From positions 93,254 through 136,313 of the forward strand of contig JARGNI010000012.1 in assembly GCA_029213195.1 (NCBI GenBank): DNA of 43,060 nucleotides, in the 5' to 3' direction. This document shows positions 24,585 through 33,099 of this stretch, in pieces. How positions within the stretch are numbered: the first letter of the stretch is position 1; each line of letters starts with the position of its first letter. The notes beneath the pieces were generated by a model. That model had not been told where the DNA came from and made no database searches. It saw only the letters and a list, made by a program, of their open reading frames with translations. Origin of the DNA: Verrucomicrobiales bacterium. Lineage in GTDB: Bacteria > Verrucomicrobiota > Verrucomicrobiia > Verrucomicrobiales > DEV007. The translations under genes were made by a program, and so were the position numbers.

Positions 24585-26957
24585 TCAATACCACCAGCTC
24601 CACCCCTTCGGTTTTTCCGATCCGGTGAGTTCCCAGGGATTGAAGTCCCAATCGACATCGGGAAACCATCGCATGATGTCAGCCTGGCTTCCCAAGGCGG
24701 TATTGCGATTTCGATTCACCAACTGCTTGTAGAAAAAGTCGGCGGTCCTCGGTGTTCTGGTATGGGTCCACGATCCGGCAATCGCGAGGATCCGGGCGGC
24801 TTCGTCGTCGTCCTGTGGCATCAGTCGCACCACCTCCCAGGCAAGATCCTGGGCCACGGATCGGTAGTGAAACCGGGAGACATAGGGCAGCTTCCCATAG
24901 TGCTCGAGCCGCCACCGTTCCGCTCGGGTGGCGGGGAGATTCCCCTCGACCGGTTCGCTCTGCGACCATCTCAGATTGCGACACTCGTCACGGTTTTCTT
25001 CTGCGAGGGGGTTTCGAAAGTGATCCGAGAAGTCGGGATCAAAACGTTCCACCGCACTTTCTCCCGATCTCACCTCGGCATAACTGCGTGAGGAGAAATT
25101 TCCTTTCCCGAGGCAAAACCAGTCCGGTCCCAGCTCCGTGCCAAAATATTCCATTCCCAGCTTCCGATGGATCTGGGCGGCTTCCCACCCTTTCTCGATC
25201 CGCTCGCCATCTTCCCGGGACGAATCGAGCAAGACGCGATACCCCTCGACATAGCGGTCGAAGATGGGGACAAGCTCATCGGGCATGAGGTCACGAGCAT
25301 TCTTGAAGTAATGATCCCGGGCCAGTCGACGCGCCGTGAGATAGCGAAGCCGGGCGTGTATCGTTCGCTCCCGGTGCGGCACGAAGTAGGGGTCATCGGG
25401 GCAGTGATCGAGAACCCAGCGAAGCAGCTCGTCGCGCGAGAGCAACTGCTCCGCGACATAAGCGACCTCATACCAGTAGCCGCTTTTCACGAAGGCATCG
25501 AGCGCCCCGACGACATCATCCTCGGCCAATCGAACCATACCCAGATCCCCCCAATATTGACTGTTCCGGAAGTCCAGCGCTCCTTCCTGTCGCACATAAC
25601 TCCACTGCTCGGTTCGAGGTTGGGACAGAGGGTGATCGAGTTTCGCTTCAAAGGAGGGTCGAACCTCCTCCAGGGCACGTCTCGCCTGGCTCGTTCTCCC
25701 CTGCTGCAGGTCCAGCTTCGCTTGCACCCAGTGCCCGACCTCATCGTATTCCCGGGCCCGGTTCAGCCAGCGTTCTGCTCTTTCGAATTCGCCGACCTGG
25801 TAGGAGAGCCAGGCCAGGCGACAAGCGTCGAAGTCGTAGACCTCGGCCTCCTCCATCGCAGAGAGCCAGGTTTCCTGCTTCTCATCCATAGACAACTGGT
25901 CCGGGCTCCAGTAGGAAACATGCTGAGGTCCTTCGAAAAGGCAGGCTGTCCGAATTCGGCGGAGGAAGGGGTCTTTCGCCGCAATCTTGACATCCATTTT
26001 CTTCACCAGCTCCGAGAGAGAGTTGCGACTGAACTCGTCTCCCGTTCGGGCATGGGCAAAGTAATAGCGAACCGCAAGACCGGGATTTCCTTCGAATTTC
26101 GACGTGTAGTCCGCAACGCATTTCAAGGCGTCCCACCCGACCCGAAAATTGTCGAAGCACCCTTCTTCCCGCAGGGTCAGCACTCGCCGAAAATGAGAGA
26201 TGCTTTTTCCCATGTCAGGATCGCCCTGGGCGAGTCGACAACGTCCGATCATATAGGAGGCGAGTGTGGAGCGATAGAGCCGCACTTCCTGCGGACGAGC
26301 GAGAAGCTTCTCGAAGTGGCCGATCGCCTTCTCGTAATCCTTTTCGCGGAAGGCGGCCGCCCCATCCAGGTAGTCGATGAATTCGTCGGGGAGTCCCTGG
26401 GGCCATCCCCGGGCGTCGATCTGGGCCTGGATTTCCGGATTCTTCTCCAGTCCGTACATGACCCGCCGGATTTTCTCATAATCATCGAGGAGAGTGCGGT
26501 CCGCGATCGCCTCGAACGCATTCGCAGCCATGGGCCGTCTCGCGAGGATCTCGGCCAGCTCTCCCATTTCGCGAGCCAACTCGGAGGGACTGGACAGCAG
26601 AAGGTCCCGGCAACCTTCCTTGTTCTCGAGCAAGTCTTCTGAACTCAGGCGATCGAGATACTCGTGCTCTTTGTAGGGGGATTTCGGTCCCTCATTGACT
26701 TGTCTCGCTCTCTGGATCCTGGAAGAAGGCATCTTTGCTGGAACGACCAGCCTCCCGGGGAGCGACACATCGAGTTCGATGCTCTCGAGCTCCACTTCGA
26801 AGATCGGGACCGGTGTCTTGATCGCCGAGTAGGCGGCTTGAAAAAGACTATCGGGAAACCAGGGGCCACAAGCCTCGGAGTTCCGGACGGATCCCGCGAC
26901 AGGGAGGAAGCTCGCCAAACAGAGGAGCCAGGTTCTGGAGAATGAGAGGGATTGCAT
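24585..26957 (-). CDS. Exported TPR-like helical-repeat protein, unknown function
   Basis: 790 residues. The N-terminus (SLSFSRTWLLCLASFLPVAG) is a signal peptide, soon followed by ACGPWFPDSLF, a short motif seen at the mature start of related exported proteins. Most of the rest is helical and repeat-like, with TPR-type stretches such as AAFREKDYEKAIGHFEKLL, YQVGEFERAERWLNRARE and LDLQQGRTSQARRALEEV. No catalytic motif is evident, so a scaffold role is plausible. The ATG at 26957 is chosen because it begins the signal peptide; the open frame upstream overlaps the DUF3142 gene. It lies 89 bases after that gene on the same strand, and the pair probably functions together. Confidence 0.72.
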   Translation of the reverse strand: MQSLSFSRTWLLCLASFLPVAGSVRNSEACGPWFPDSLFQAAYSAIKTPVPIFEVELESIELDVSLPGRLVVPAKMPSSRIQRARQVNEGPKSPYKEHEYLDRLSSEDLLENKEGCRDLLLSSPSELAREMGELAEILARRPMAANAFEAIADRTLLDDYEKIRRVMYGLEKNPEIQAQIDARGWPQGLPDEFIDYLDGAAAFREKDYEKAIGHFEKLLARPQEVRLYRSTLASYMIGRCRLAQGDPDMGKSISHFRRVLTLREEGCFDNFRVGWDALKCVADYTSKFEGNPGLAVRYYFAHARTGDEFSRNSLSELVKKMDVKIAAKDPFLRRIRTACLFEGPQHVSYWSPDQLSMDEKQETWLSAMEEAEVYDFDACRLAWLSYQVGEFERAERWLNRAREYDEVGHWVQAKLDLQQGRTSQARRALEEVRPSFEAKLDHPLSQPRTEQWSYVRQEGALDFRNSQYWGDLGMVRLAEDDVVGALDAFVKSGYWYEVAYVAEQLLSRDELLRWVLDHCPDDPYFVPHRERTIHARLRYLTARRLARDHYFKNARDLMPDELVPIFDRYVEGYRVLLDSSREDGERIEKGWEAAQIHRKLGMEYFGTELGPDWFCLGKGNFSSRSYAEVRSGESAVERFDPDFSDHFRNPLAEENRDECRNLRWSQSEPVEGNLPATRAERWRLEHYGKLPYVSRFHYRSVAQDLAWEVVRLMPQDDDEAARILAIAGSWTHTRTPRTADFFYKQLVNRNRNTALGSQADIMRWFPDVDWDFNPWELTGSEKPKGWSWWY

Positions 26958-27046
26958 AGTTCGAAGGCGGCGATTTCTCGGGTGCCACTCTTTCCCTACC
27001 GGGATTCTTCGAAAGGTTACGAAAAAAGTTCGATCGATCTTTCGCT

Positions 27047-28369
27047 TCACCTGGAAAACTCGACCACCAACTCTCCCGGCCCCGTCTTCCGAACCCAACC
27101 GATCGGAAGCTCGCGACCGATGGGGAGCGGCACGAAATCATGTTTTTGGGAAACGAGAGTGAAGGAAACCTCGTCTCCTGCCGCGCCTTCGGTGGCATAC
27201 CATCGCCCTCCATCCGCCCCCACCAGGGAGCCGGTGCCCTCGAGACGAACCGTGATCGCTTTCGGGAAGTGAGCATCGGGTAGCTCACCAGCATTGCGAA
27301 GCGTCAATCGGTGAAATGCCTCGTCCTCGGTCTGAATATCGACTCGCAACTCTCGCTGAGGTACTTCTCCGGCCCTTACCTTGGCCCAGGCCGAAGCCGG
27401 CCAGTTGAGAACGTCTCCTTTCACAGGCAGTCGATACCAGAAGACCCCCTGGAAGTGCGGATCGGGAGCTTGTCTCGACCAGGCGGAGATCATTCCCGCG
27501 ATCTCCTCGGCGGGGGCCTCTCCGAGAATCAAACGCTGATCTTCGGAAACTGTCGAGAAATCGAGATCTTCCGAGATCACGTTGACGACCTTCTCGGTAG
27601 ATTTGTCGAAGACGACAAAACTCGAATAGGTCGGAAGGGCGACGAAGTAGGGGGTCTCGAGTTGGGCAGCCTTCTTCACCGCGGATCGCGCGAGGGAGGG
27701 ATTCATCACCACCACGGGATCCCGCGCGCCCTTCGGAAGTTCGAGGGCATGCACCTGCAGGACGAAATAATCGGAGATTTCCGCGAGCGCACGAAACCCA
27801 TCCTTGTCCGAATCCAACCAGGAAGGGAGCGAGGTGAAACTCAGCTCGAGCGACGCCAGCTCCTCATCCTCCTGCAAGGATCTCAACAACTTCCCGTAGT
27901 CTCCCAATCGAGAAGCCGGACAATCGTAGTCGATCTGCAGTCCCACGACCTCCACCTCCCCGGCGGTCGCCTCCTTCAGCAACTCGCTCGCGAGGGAACG
28001 GGTTTCGGCACAGGCCCAGGAGTCCCAGTTCGTCTTTGCTCCGGAATCCCCGACCCGGATCACCAGGGTCAACGGAGGCCCTTGCTGCGAAAACGATCCG
28101 GGCTTCCACCGAATCCGCGTGACCTTGGCCTTCCTGCTCCCCGGCTCGAACGCGACCTCGGCAACGAGAGGAAGCACCCCCTGAATATCACCCGGCAAAC
28201 CCTGCAGAGCTTCGGCAACTTCCGCAGTCCAAACGCGCTGCCAGACATACACTCCCTCCGAAAGAGGACTTCGCGGCCCCTCGAGGGTACTCCGCAGGAA
28301 AAGAAGAAGACCGGCGGCGACAGCAATCCCTGCGATCCAGAGAAATCTACCAAGCAGGGCCTTTCCCAT
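27047..28369 (-). CDS. DUF3142 domain protein, membrane-anchored
   Basis: 440 residues. A helix at about 8-26 anchors or exports it. The following YVWQRVWTAEVAEAL is the opening of DUF3142, and the domain continues with VVGLQIDYDCPASRLGDYGKLLRSL, whose Asp residues at the end of a strand suggest a TIM-barrel, glycosidase-like fold. Residues 345-440 form an apparent beta-rich C-terminal domain. The function of the family is unknown. It is placed directly before the TPR-like gene and 8 bases after the SDR gene, in one minus-strand run. Confidence 0.78.
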   Translation of the reverse strand: MGKALLGRFLWIAGIAVAAGLLLFLRSTLEGPRSPLSEGVYVWQRVWTAEVAEALQGLPGDIQGVLPLVAEVAFEPGSRKAKVTRIRWKPGSFSQQGPPLTLVIRVGDSGAKTNWDSWACAETRSLASELLKEATAGEVEVVGLQIDYDCPASRLGDYGKLLRSLQEDEELASLELSFTSLPSWLDSDKDGFRALAEISDYFVLQVHALELPKGARDPVVVMNPSLARSAVKKAAQLETPYFVALPTYSSFVVFDKSTEKVVNVISEDLDFSTVSEDQRLILGEAPAEEIAGMISAWSRQAPDPHFQGVFWYRLPVKGDVLNWPASAWAKVRAGEVPQRELRVDIQTEDEAFHRLTLRNAGELPDAHFPKAITVRLEGTGSLVGADGGRWYATEGAAGDEVSFTLVSQKHDFVPLPIGRELPIGWVRKTGPGELVVEFSR

Positions 28370-28377
28370 TTCCGACT

Positions 28378-29166
28378 TCAGTAGGCTTCGACCATCGCCC
28401 CATCAATGAGGATGTTCTGCCCGGTGAGATAGGCATTGGACTCGGAGCAGAGAAACGCGACAATTCTTCCGAAGTCGGCCGGTTCGCCATATTTTCGGAG
28501 TGGAATGGCCTGCTGCGACTGCTCTCGCTGTTGCTCGAAAGAGATTCCGGCTTTCTCCGCCCAGATGGTATCGAGCTGCTCGATTCTCTCCGTATCGACT
28601 CGTCCTGGCCCCACCGTATTCACGAGGATCCCTTCGGGACCGAGGTCACGGGCGAGCGACTTGCCGAGACCGACCAGACCCGATCGAAAGACATTCGAGA
28701 GAAGCAGTCCATCGATGGCCTGTTTCGTGGAAACGGAGGTGTTGCTGACGATGCGCCCACCGCCTCCATTTCGCATGTGAGGCAGGGATGCCCGGATCGC
28801 CCTGACATAGCTCAAAAGCGTCAGCTCGAAGGCGGACTGCCAGGCGGCATCATCGAACTGTTCAAAGCCTCCCGGAGGAGGGCCACCGGTGTTGTTGAAA
28901 AGGGCCCAGAGATTCCCGAATTCGCTCGCGGCCTGGTCCACCGCCGCTTCGACCGCGCCCGCCTCGCAGAGGTCGCCAACGACGAACGAAGGTCGATTCC
29001 CGGTCTCGGTCGCGATCGCTTCCGCCGTCTCCGCAAGCTTATCTTCGGAACGAGCAAACAACATCACGCGAGCTCCTTCCCGAGCCAACTCCATCGCGAC
29101 TCCCTTTCCGATGCCGCCACTCGAGGCCAGCACGACGACTCCCTTGTCTTTCAATCCAAGATCCAT
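28378..29166 (-). CDS. SDR-family protein with altered active site
   Basis: 262 residues with a Rossmann fold: LASSGGIGKGVAMELAREG (glycine motif), VGDL, and NNTGGPPPGGF where classical members have NNAG. The catalytic Y-x-x-x-K is missing: the aligned block LLLSNVFRSGLVGLGKSLA has Ser157 and Arg161 in those positions. The Gly-Pro-rich stretch and this substitution are shared by a recognised branch of SDR proteins related to beta-ketoacyl-ACP reductases, so it is not decay of this copy. Whether the branch is catalytic is unclear to me. Usually annotated as 3-oxoacyl-ACP reductase, which should be treated with caution. Confidence 0.82.
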   Translation of the reverse strand: MDLGLKDKGVVVLASSGGIGKGVAMELAREGARVMLFARSEDKLAETAEAIATETGNRPSFVVGDLCEAGAVEAAVDQAASEFGNLWALFNNTGGPPPGGFEQFDDAAWQSAFELTLLSYVRAIRASLPHMRNGGGGRIVSNTSVSTKQAIDGLLLSNVFRSGLVGLGKSLARDLGPEGILVNTVGPGRVDTERIEQLDTIWAEKAGISFEQQREQSQQAIPLRKYGEPADFGRIVAFLCSESNAYLTGQNILIDGAMVEAY

Positions 29167-29208
29167 GGAGCCAGCATAGACCTCAAAGACAGCGCGACAA
29201 GTTTCCTC

Positions 29209-29892
29209 TTACCGGCGCAAATCGAAAACCACAAGATGCTCGCGGATCTGCATCTGATATCCTGACGCGAGTGCCGCGGCTTCCAGAGCAGAGAACAAGC
29301 TGACGTCTTCCAGGTTCAGGGTAATACGGACCGGCTGAGGTTGTTTCAGCACCAGGTTGACTCCTTCTCGAAGATCATCATTCCGGTCCAGCTCCTTCGA
29401 CCTCTCCCGGAGAAAATCCAGGACATCGCGGAGCATGGCATCCTGCAGTTCGAGCTTCGAAAGCCGGATCGATTTGAGTTCTTCCTCCAGCGCTTCGTGC
29501 CCGGGCAGCCTTTCCACCACATTGGGAATCCCTCCCCGGGAGATCAGGATCAGTTCCGGTCTGCGCGTGATATGCGCTCCGACCATTTCAGCGGTCGTAG
29601 TGAGGGCGGTGCGGAGAGGGACTTGGGAAAGCTGCAGAAAAACCGTATCTTCCTGAAGGCGCTCCTCGGCGAGGACGACCAGGTTGAGTGGTTGTGGATC
29701 CTGGCCTGCTTTCGATTGGATCTCCCTGGCTCTCCCTTCCAGGAAATCCAGGGCACTGGTGAACTCGGTATCGACGAAGTGAATCTCGGGAATCACGATG
29801 GTATCGAGAATATCCTTTCCCTCGGGCTCCAGAGCGAGATCATCCTGACCCGAACCGATATTCGGCAGGAAAGCCAATCCAACGAAGAACAC
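29209..29892 (-). CDS. Exported protein with STN-like repeats; start uncertain
   Basis: 227 residues from a GTG start. Two similar segments (about residues 62-112 and 172-222) each read as LNLVV... followed by a VPLRTAL or VSLFSALEAAA helix and a short strand, the pattern of the STN domain found at the N-terminus of secretins and TonB receptors. No barrel follows, so it is a stand-alone periplasmic or exported protein. Oddity: 24 bases upstream in the same frame is ATG-AAA-TAG, followed by codons for VVVLWVFFVGLAFLPNIGSG. This would be an ideal signal peptide if the TAG were a sense codon; starting at GTG leaves a short one. The gene may be nonsense-damaged or truly start at GTG. Confidence 0.6.
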   Translation of the reverse strand: MFFVGLAFLPNIGSGQDDLALEPEGKDILDTIVIPEIHFVDTEFTSALDFLEGRAREIQSKAGQDPQPLNLVVLAEERLQEDTVFLQLSQVPLRTALTTTAEMVGAHITRRPELILISRGGIPNVVERLPGHEALEEELKSIRLSKLELQDAMLRDVLDFLRERSKELDRNDDLREGVNLVLKQPQPVRITLNLEDVSLFSALEAAALASGYQMQIREHLVVFDLRR

Positions 29893-30219
29893 CCAGAGAA
29901 CGACAACCTATTTCATACACAGGGTTCTACCAAGCCAGTTCGCCTGCGTCGAGAGTGGAAACAGTCGGTGGATACGGCCCGCTTCTCGGGAAATTGGGCG
30001 AAGCTGTTGGGAAACTCTCCTGAATCCTTGGAATCCATGTTCCATCCGTTTCAATCCGTGCCAGAAAATCGGTTAGGCATGGATTTCACGATCCATGGAT
30101 CGCTCTCGCAAAAGCGCCTGTGGCATTTTTCACTACAGATTTCCCCGACACCCGGACGTTCCCAAGTCCCGGACTTGATCGATGCCCCTCCCAAAATCCC
30201 AAGGGCCAGAGTGCTCGGA
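29893..30219. other. 327-base gap with phased ATCC repeats and dyads
   Basis: No convincing gene. ATCC recurs at 30024, 30033, 30044 and 30054, about one helical turn apart, in a stretch reading ATCCTTGG, ATCCATG, ATCCGTT, ATCCGTG. Downstream are an inverted repeat ATGGAT-TTCACG-ATCCAT (30079-30096), a perfect 12-base palindrome GATCCATGGATC (30090-30101) and a short dyad AAGTCC-C-GGACTT (30164-30176). It lies between the ends of valS and the start of the STN-like gene, so it should contain the latter's promoter. It may be an intergenic repeat element or a protein-binding region. Confidence 0.45.
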
Positions 30220-32949
30220 TCAATCCCCGAGACTCTCGATCATTTTCTCGAGCTCCTCGACCCGCTCCTGCCAATGCTTCTGGCGCTCCTTAGCTTCGGC
30301 GACCACTTCCTCAGGAGCACGTGAGACGAAGTTCTCGTTGGCGAGTTTGCCGTTGATCTTCTTCTGCTCATCCTCGGCCTTGGCCAGCTCCCGACCCAAT
30401 CGCTCACGCTCCGCATCGAGATCGATGAGCCCTTCGAGAGGGAGGTAGATCTTTCCAATCGCGGTCAACGCCGTTGGGACTCCTTTCTCGGCTTCGAACC
30501 CGGGCTCGATAAGAATTTCCGCAGCTCCAACGAGTTGGCGGAACACATCCGACTCGGTGAAATCGCTTTCGGGGTCGATGATGAACTTCACTTCCTTGTT
30601 GGCGGAGAGCCCATACTCGGCCTTGAGATTCCGCGCCCGACTGACGGCTTCGTAGACAGCTTTCACCTTCGTCTTGGCAGCCTCAACGACCGATTCCTCC
30701 AACTCCGAAAGAGTCGCCTCGGTCGAAATCGGAGTCTGCATGAGAAATTCCGGGTCGCCTTCGTTTCGATAGCCGAGATTCACCCAGAGCTCTTCCGTGA
30801 TGTGCGGCATGAAGGGATGCAACTGGAGAAGCACCCGCTTCAGGACGAGGTCCATCGTAGCCACCGTCGAAGCGCGGAGAGCCGGATCGGCATCCTCGGC
30901 AAAGGCTCCCTTGGAAGACTCGAGGAACCACGAGCAGTAGTTGCTCCAGAAGAAATCGTAGAGCAGCTGCGAGAGTTCGTTGAAACGATAGTCCTCGTAG
31001 GCCGCGGCCATATCTTTTTCCAACTGATCCAGCTTCGCGAGAATATCGATGGAGTAGATCGAGAGAGCGGAAGGCTCGAACTCGGCGCTGCCTTCCTGCA
31101 TGTTGCGATAGCGAGCCGCATTCCAGAGCTTGTTCGCAAAATTCCGTCCTTCGACGACCTGGGGGTAAATCTCTTTCCCTCCCTCGTTGGCAATCTCGAA
31201 CCGGATATCCGCTCCGAGAGGTGCCGTCCGCATGATCGCGAATCGGAGGGCATCGGCGCCATACTCGTCGATGATGTGAAGAGGATCCGGTGAATTCCCC
31301 AGGCTCTTCGACATCTTTCGGCCTCGTCCATCACGAACGATCCCCGTGAAGTAGACGTTCTTGAAAGGCAGCTCGTCACGCCAGCGATAGCCAGCCATGA
31401 TCATCCGCGCGACCCAGAAAAAGAGGATCTCCGGAGCGGTCACGAGGTCCGTCGTGGGGTAGAATTTCTTCTCGGTCGCGGAGGGCTCCGCATCCGAGTT
31501 CGTCATCGTCGCAAAAGGCCAGAGCCAACTGGAGAACCAGGTGTCGAGAACGTCTTCGTCCCGAACCCAGTTTTCCTCATCGGCAGGAGGATCGATGCCG
31601 ACATGGATGTCGCTTCCTGCATCCTCGGAGCTTAGATTCTCGCGGGCCTGGAGTTCCTCGGATTTCTCCTTCCGATACCAGACCGGAATCTGGTGCCCCC
31701 ACCACAACTGGCGACTGATGCACCAGTCCTGGATGCCCTCCATCCAGTGGGCATAGGTCTTCTTCCACCGGTCGGGGCGAAAACGAATCTCGTCGTTGGC
31801 CACCGCGGCCGAGGCCTCTTCGACACAGGGATACTTGAGAAACCACTGCATGGAGATGCGCGGCTCGATCGGCACATCGGCCCGCTCGCTGAAGCCCACG
31901 TTGTTGTCGTAGTCCTCGACCTTCACGAGCTGTCCCATTTCGTCGAGTTTCTCGGCCGCTTTCTTTCGGGCCTCGAAGCGATCCATCCCCTCGAAATCGG
32001 GACCGCCGTGTTCATTGATCGTCGCATCCGGGTTGAAGACGTCGATGATTTCGAGATTGTTTTTCACCCCGATTTCAAAGTCGGCCTTGTCGTGAGCCGG
32101 GGTCACCTTGAGAACACCGGTTCCGAACTCCGGATCGATGTGTTCGTCGGCCACCACCGGGATCTCAGCTTCCGGAAAGGGTCGCAGCACTTTTTTCCCG
32201 ACGAGATCGCCGTAGCGCTCGTCCTTGGGGTTCACCGCGACACCCGTGTCCCCCATGAGAGTCTCGGGACGGGTCGTCGCGATCTCGACCCAGCGGTCGG
32301 GGCGGCCGTCCGCGTCCTCGCCTACCACCTTGTAGCGCATGTAGTAGAGCTTGGACTTCTGGGGTTTCATGATGACTTCCTCATCACTCAGGGCGGTGAG
32401 TGATTTCGGACACCAGTTCACCATCCGCTTTCCACGGTAGATCAGCCCTTCTTCAAAGAGATCGACAAAGATCTTCGAAATCCACTTCGAGTATTCCTCG
32501 TCCATCGTGAACCGCTCGCGATCCCAATCGCAGGAGCATCCGAGTCGCTTGAGCTGCTGAATGATGATGCCGCCGTGCTTTTCTTTCCAATCCCAGACTC
32601 GCTCGAGGAAAGCCTCGCGACCGAGATCTCGTCTCGTCTTGCGTTCGTCTTTCCGAATCTTCTGCTCGACCTTGGACTGGGTTGCGATACCGGCATGGTC
32701 GGTTCCCGGAAGCCAGAGGACTTCCTTCCCCTCCATGCGAGCACGGCGAGCGAGGATGTCCTGGATCGTGTTGTTGAGAACGTGCCCCAGGTGAAGAATC
32801 CCGGTCACGTTGGGGGGAGGGATGACGATGGAGTAGGCCTCACGGTCGCTGGATTCGTCGCCGCGAAAACAACCCGCGTCGACCCAGCGGTCGTACCACT
32901 GTGTCTCCACCTCACCGGGTTGATAGCCTTTGGATAGTTCTGTCGTCAT
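30220..32949 (-). CDS. valS: Valine--tRNA ligase
   Basis: 909-residue class I aminoacyl-tRNA synthetase that charges tRNA-Val in the cytoplasm. The HIGH-type motif is HLGH at residues 53-56 within PPPNVTGILHLGHVLNN, and KMSKS lies near residue 545 in GRKMSKSLGN. The CP1 editing domain includes WVEIATTRPETLMGDTGVAV. The C-terminal coiled coil (ERLGRELAKAEDEQKKINGKL onward, about 855-905) is characteristic of ValS and separates it from IleS and LeuS. Full length, no disruption. Divergent from the amidase gene by 150 bases; no T-box or other leader is evident there. Confidence 0.97.
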   Translation of the reverse strand: MTTELSKGYQPGEVETQWYDRWVDAGCFRGDESSDREAYSIVIPPPNVTGILHLGHVLNNTIQDILARRARMEGKEVLWLPGTDHAGIATQSKVEQKIRKDERKTRRDLGREAFLERVWDWKEKHGGIIIQQLKRLGCSCDWDRERFTMDEEYSKWISKIFVDLFEEGLIYRGKRMVNWCPKSLTALSDEEVIMKPQKSKLYYMRYKVVGEDADGRPDRWVEIATTRPETLMGDTGVAVNPKDERYGDLVGKKVLRPFPEAEIPVVADEHIDPEFGTGVLKVTPAHDKADFEIGVKNNLEIIDVFNPDATINEHGGPDFEGMDRFEARKKAAEKLDEMGQLVKVEDYDNNVGFSERADVPIEPRISMQWFLKYPCVEEASAAVANDEIRFRPDRWKKTYAHWMEGIQDWCISRQLWWGHQIPVWYRKEKSEELQARENLSSEDAGSDIHVGIDPPADEENWVRDEDVLDTWFSSWLWPFATMTNSDAEPSATEKKFYPTTDLVTAPEILFFWVARMIMAGYRWRDELPFKNVYFTGIVRDGRGRKMSKSLGNSPDPLHIIDEYGADALRFAIMRTAPLGADIRFEIANEGGKEIYPQVVEGRNFANKLWNAARYRNMQEGSAEFEPSALSIYSIDILAKLDQLEKDMAAAYEDYRFNELSQLLYDFFWSNYCSWFLESSKGAFAEDADPALRASTVATMDLVLKRVLLQLHPFMPHITEELWVNLGYRNEGDPEFLMQTPISTEATLSELEESVVEAAKTKVKAVYEAVSRARNLKAEYGLSANKEVKFIIDPESDFTESDVFRQLVGAAEILIEPGFEAEKGVPTALTAIGKIYLPLEGLIDLDAERERLGRELAKAEDEQKKINGKLANENFVSRAPEEVVAEAKERQKHWQERVEELEKMIESLGD

Positions 32950-33029
32950 GATTCCGCCCCGTTTCGCCGGGGGTCGAAACTATTTCTTGGTTGAACCCCT
33001 TTGTAAAACTGAAATCCCCATTTCGCGCA

Positions 33030-33061
33030 TTGCGTTCCCGACAGGAATCGACTACTTTTTC
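33030..33061 (+). promoter_or_regulatory. Candidate promoter of the amidase gene
   Basis: TTGCGT at 33030-33035, 17-base spacer, TACTTT at 33053-33058. The second element is part of TCGACTACTTTTTC (33048-33061), a run also found upstream of aldH at 22143-22157. The amidase ATG follows at 33100. The -10 is a weak match to the sigma-70 consensus, so the assignment rests mostly on spacing and the shared run. Confidence 0.35.
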
Positions 33062-33099
33062 GCTTCCAGATCGTTTCGTTACCCCACGACACTTCTCTG

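Noticed and set aside
25167-26642. 491-codon plus-strand open frame opposite the TPR-like gene
   Set aside because: Antisense to a gene with signal peptide and repeat structure; the translation shows no recognisable motif.
30164-30176. AAGTCC-C-GGACTT as a terminator of valS
   Set aside because: A one-base loop cannot form a hairpin and no T-run follows; at most it is a DNA dyad.
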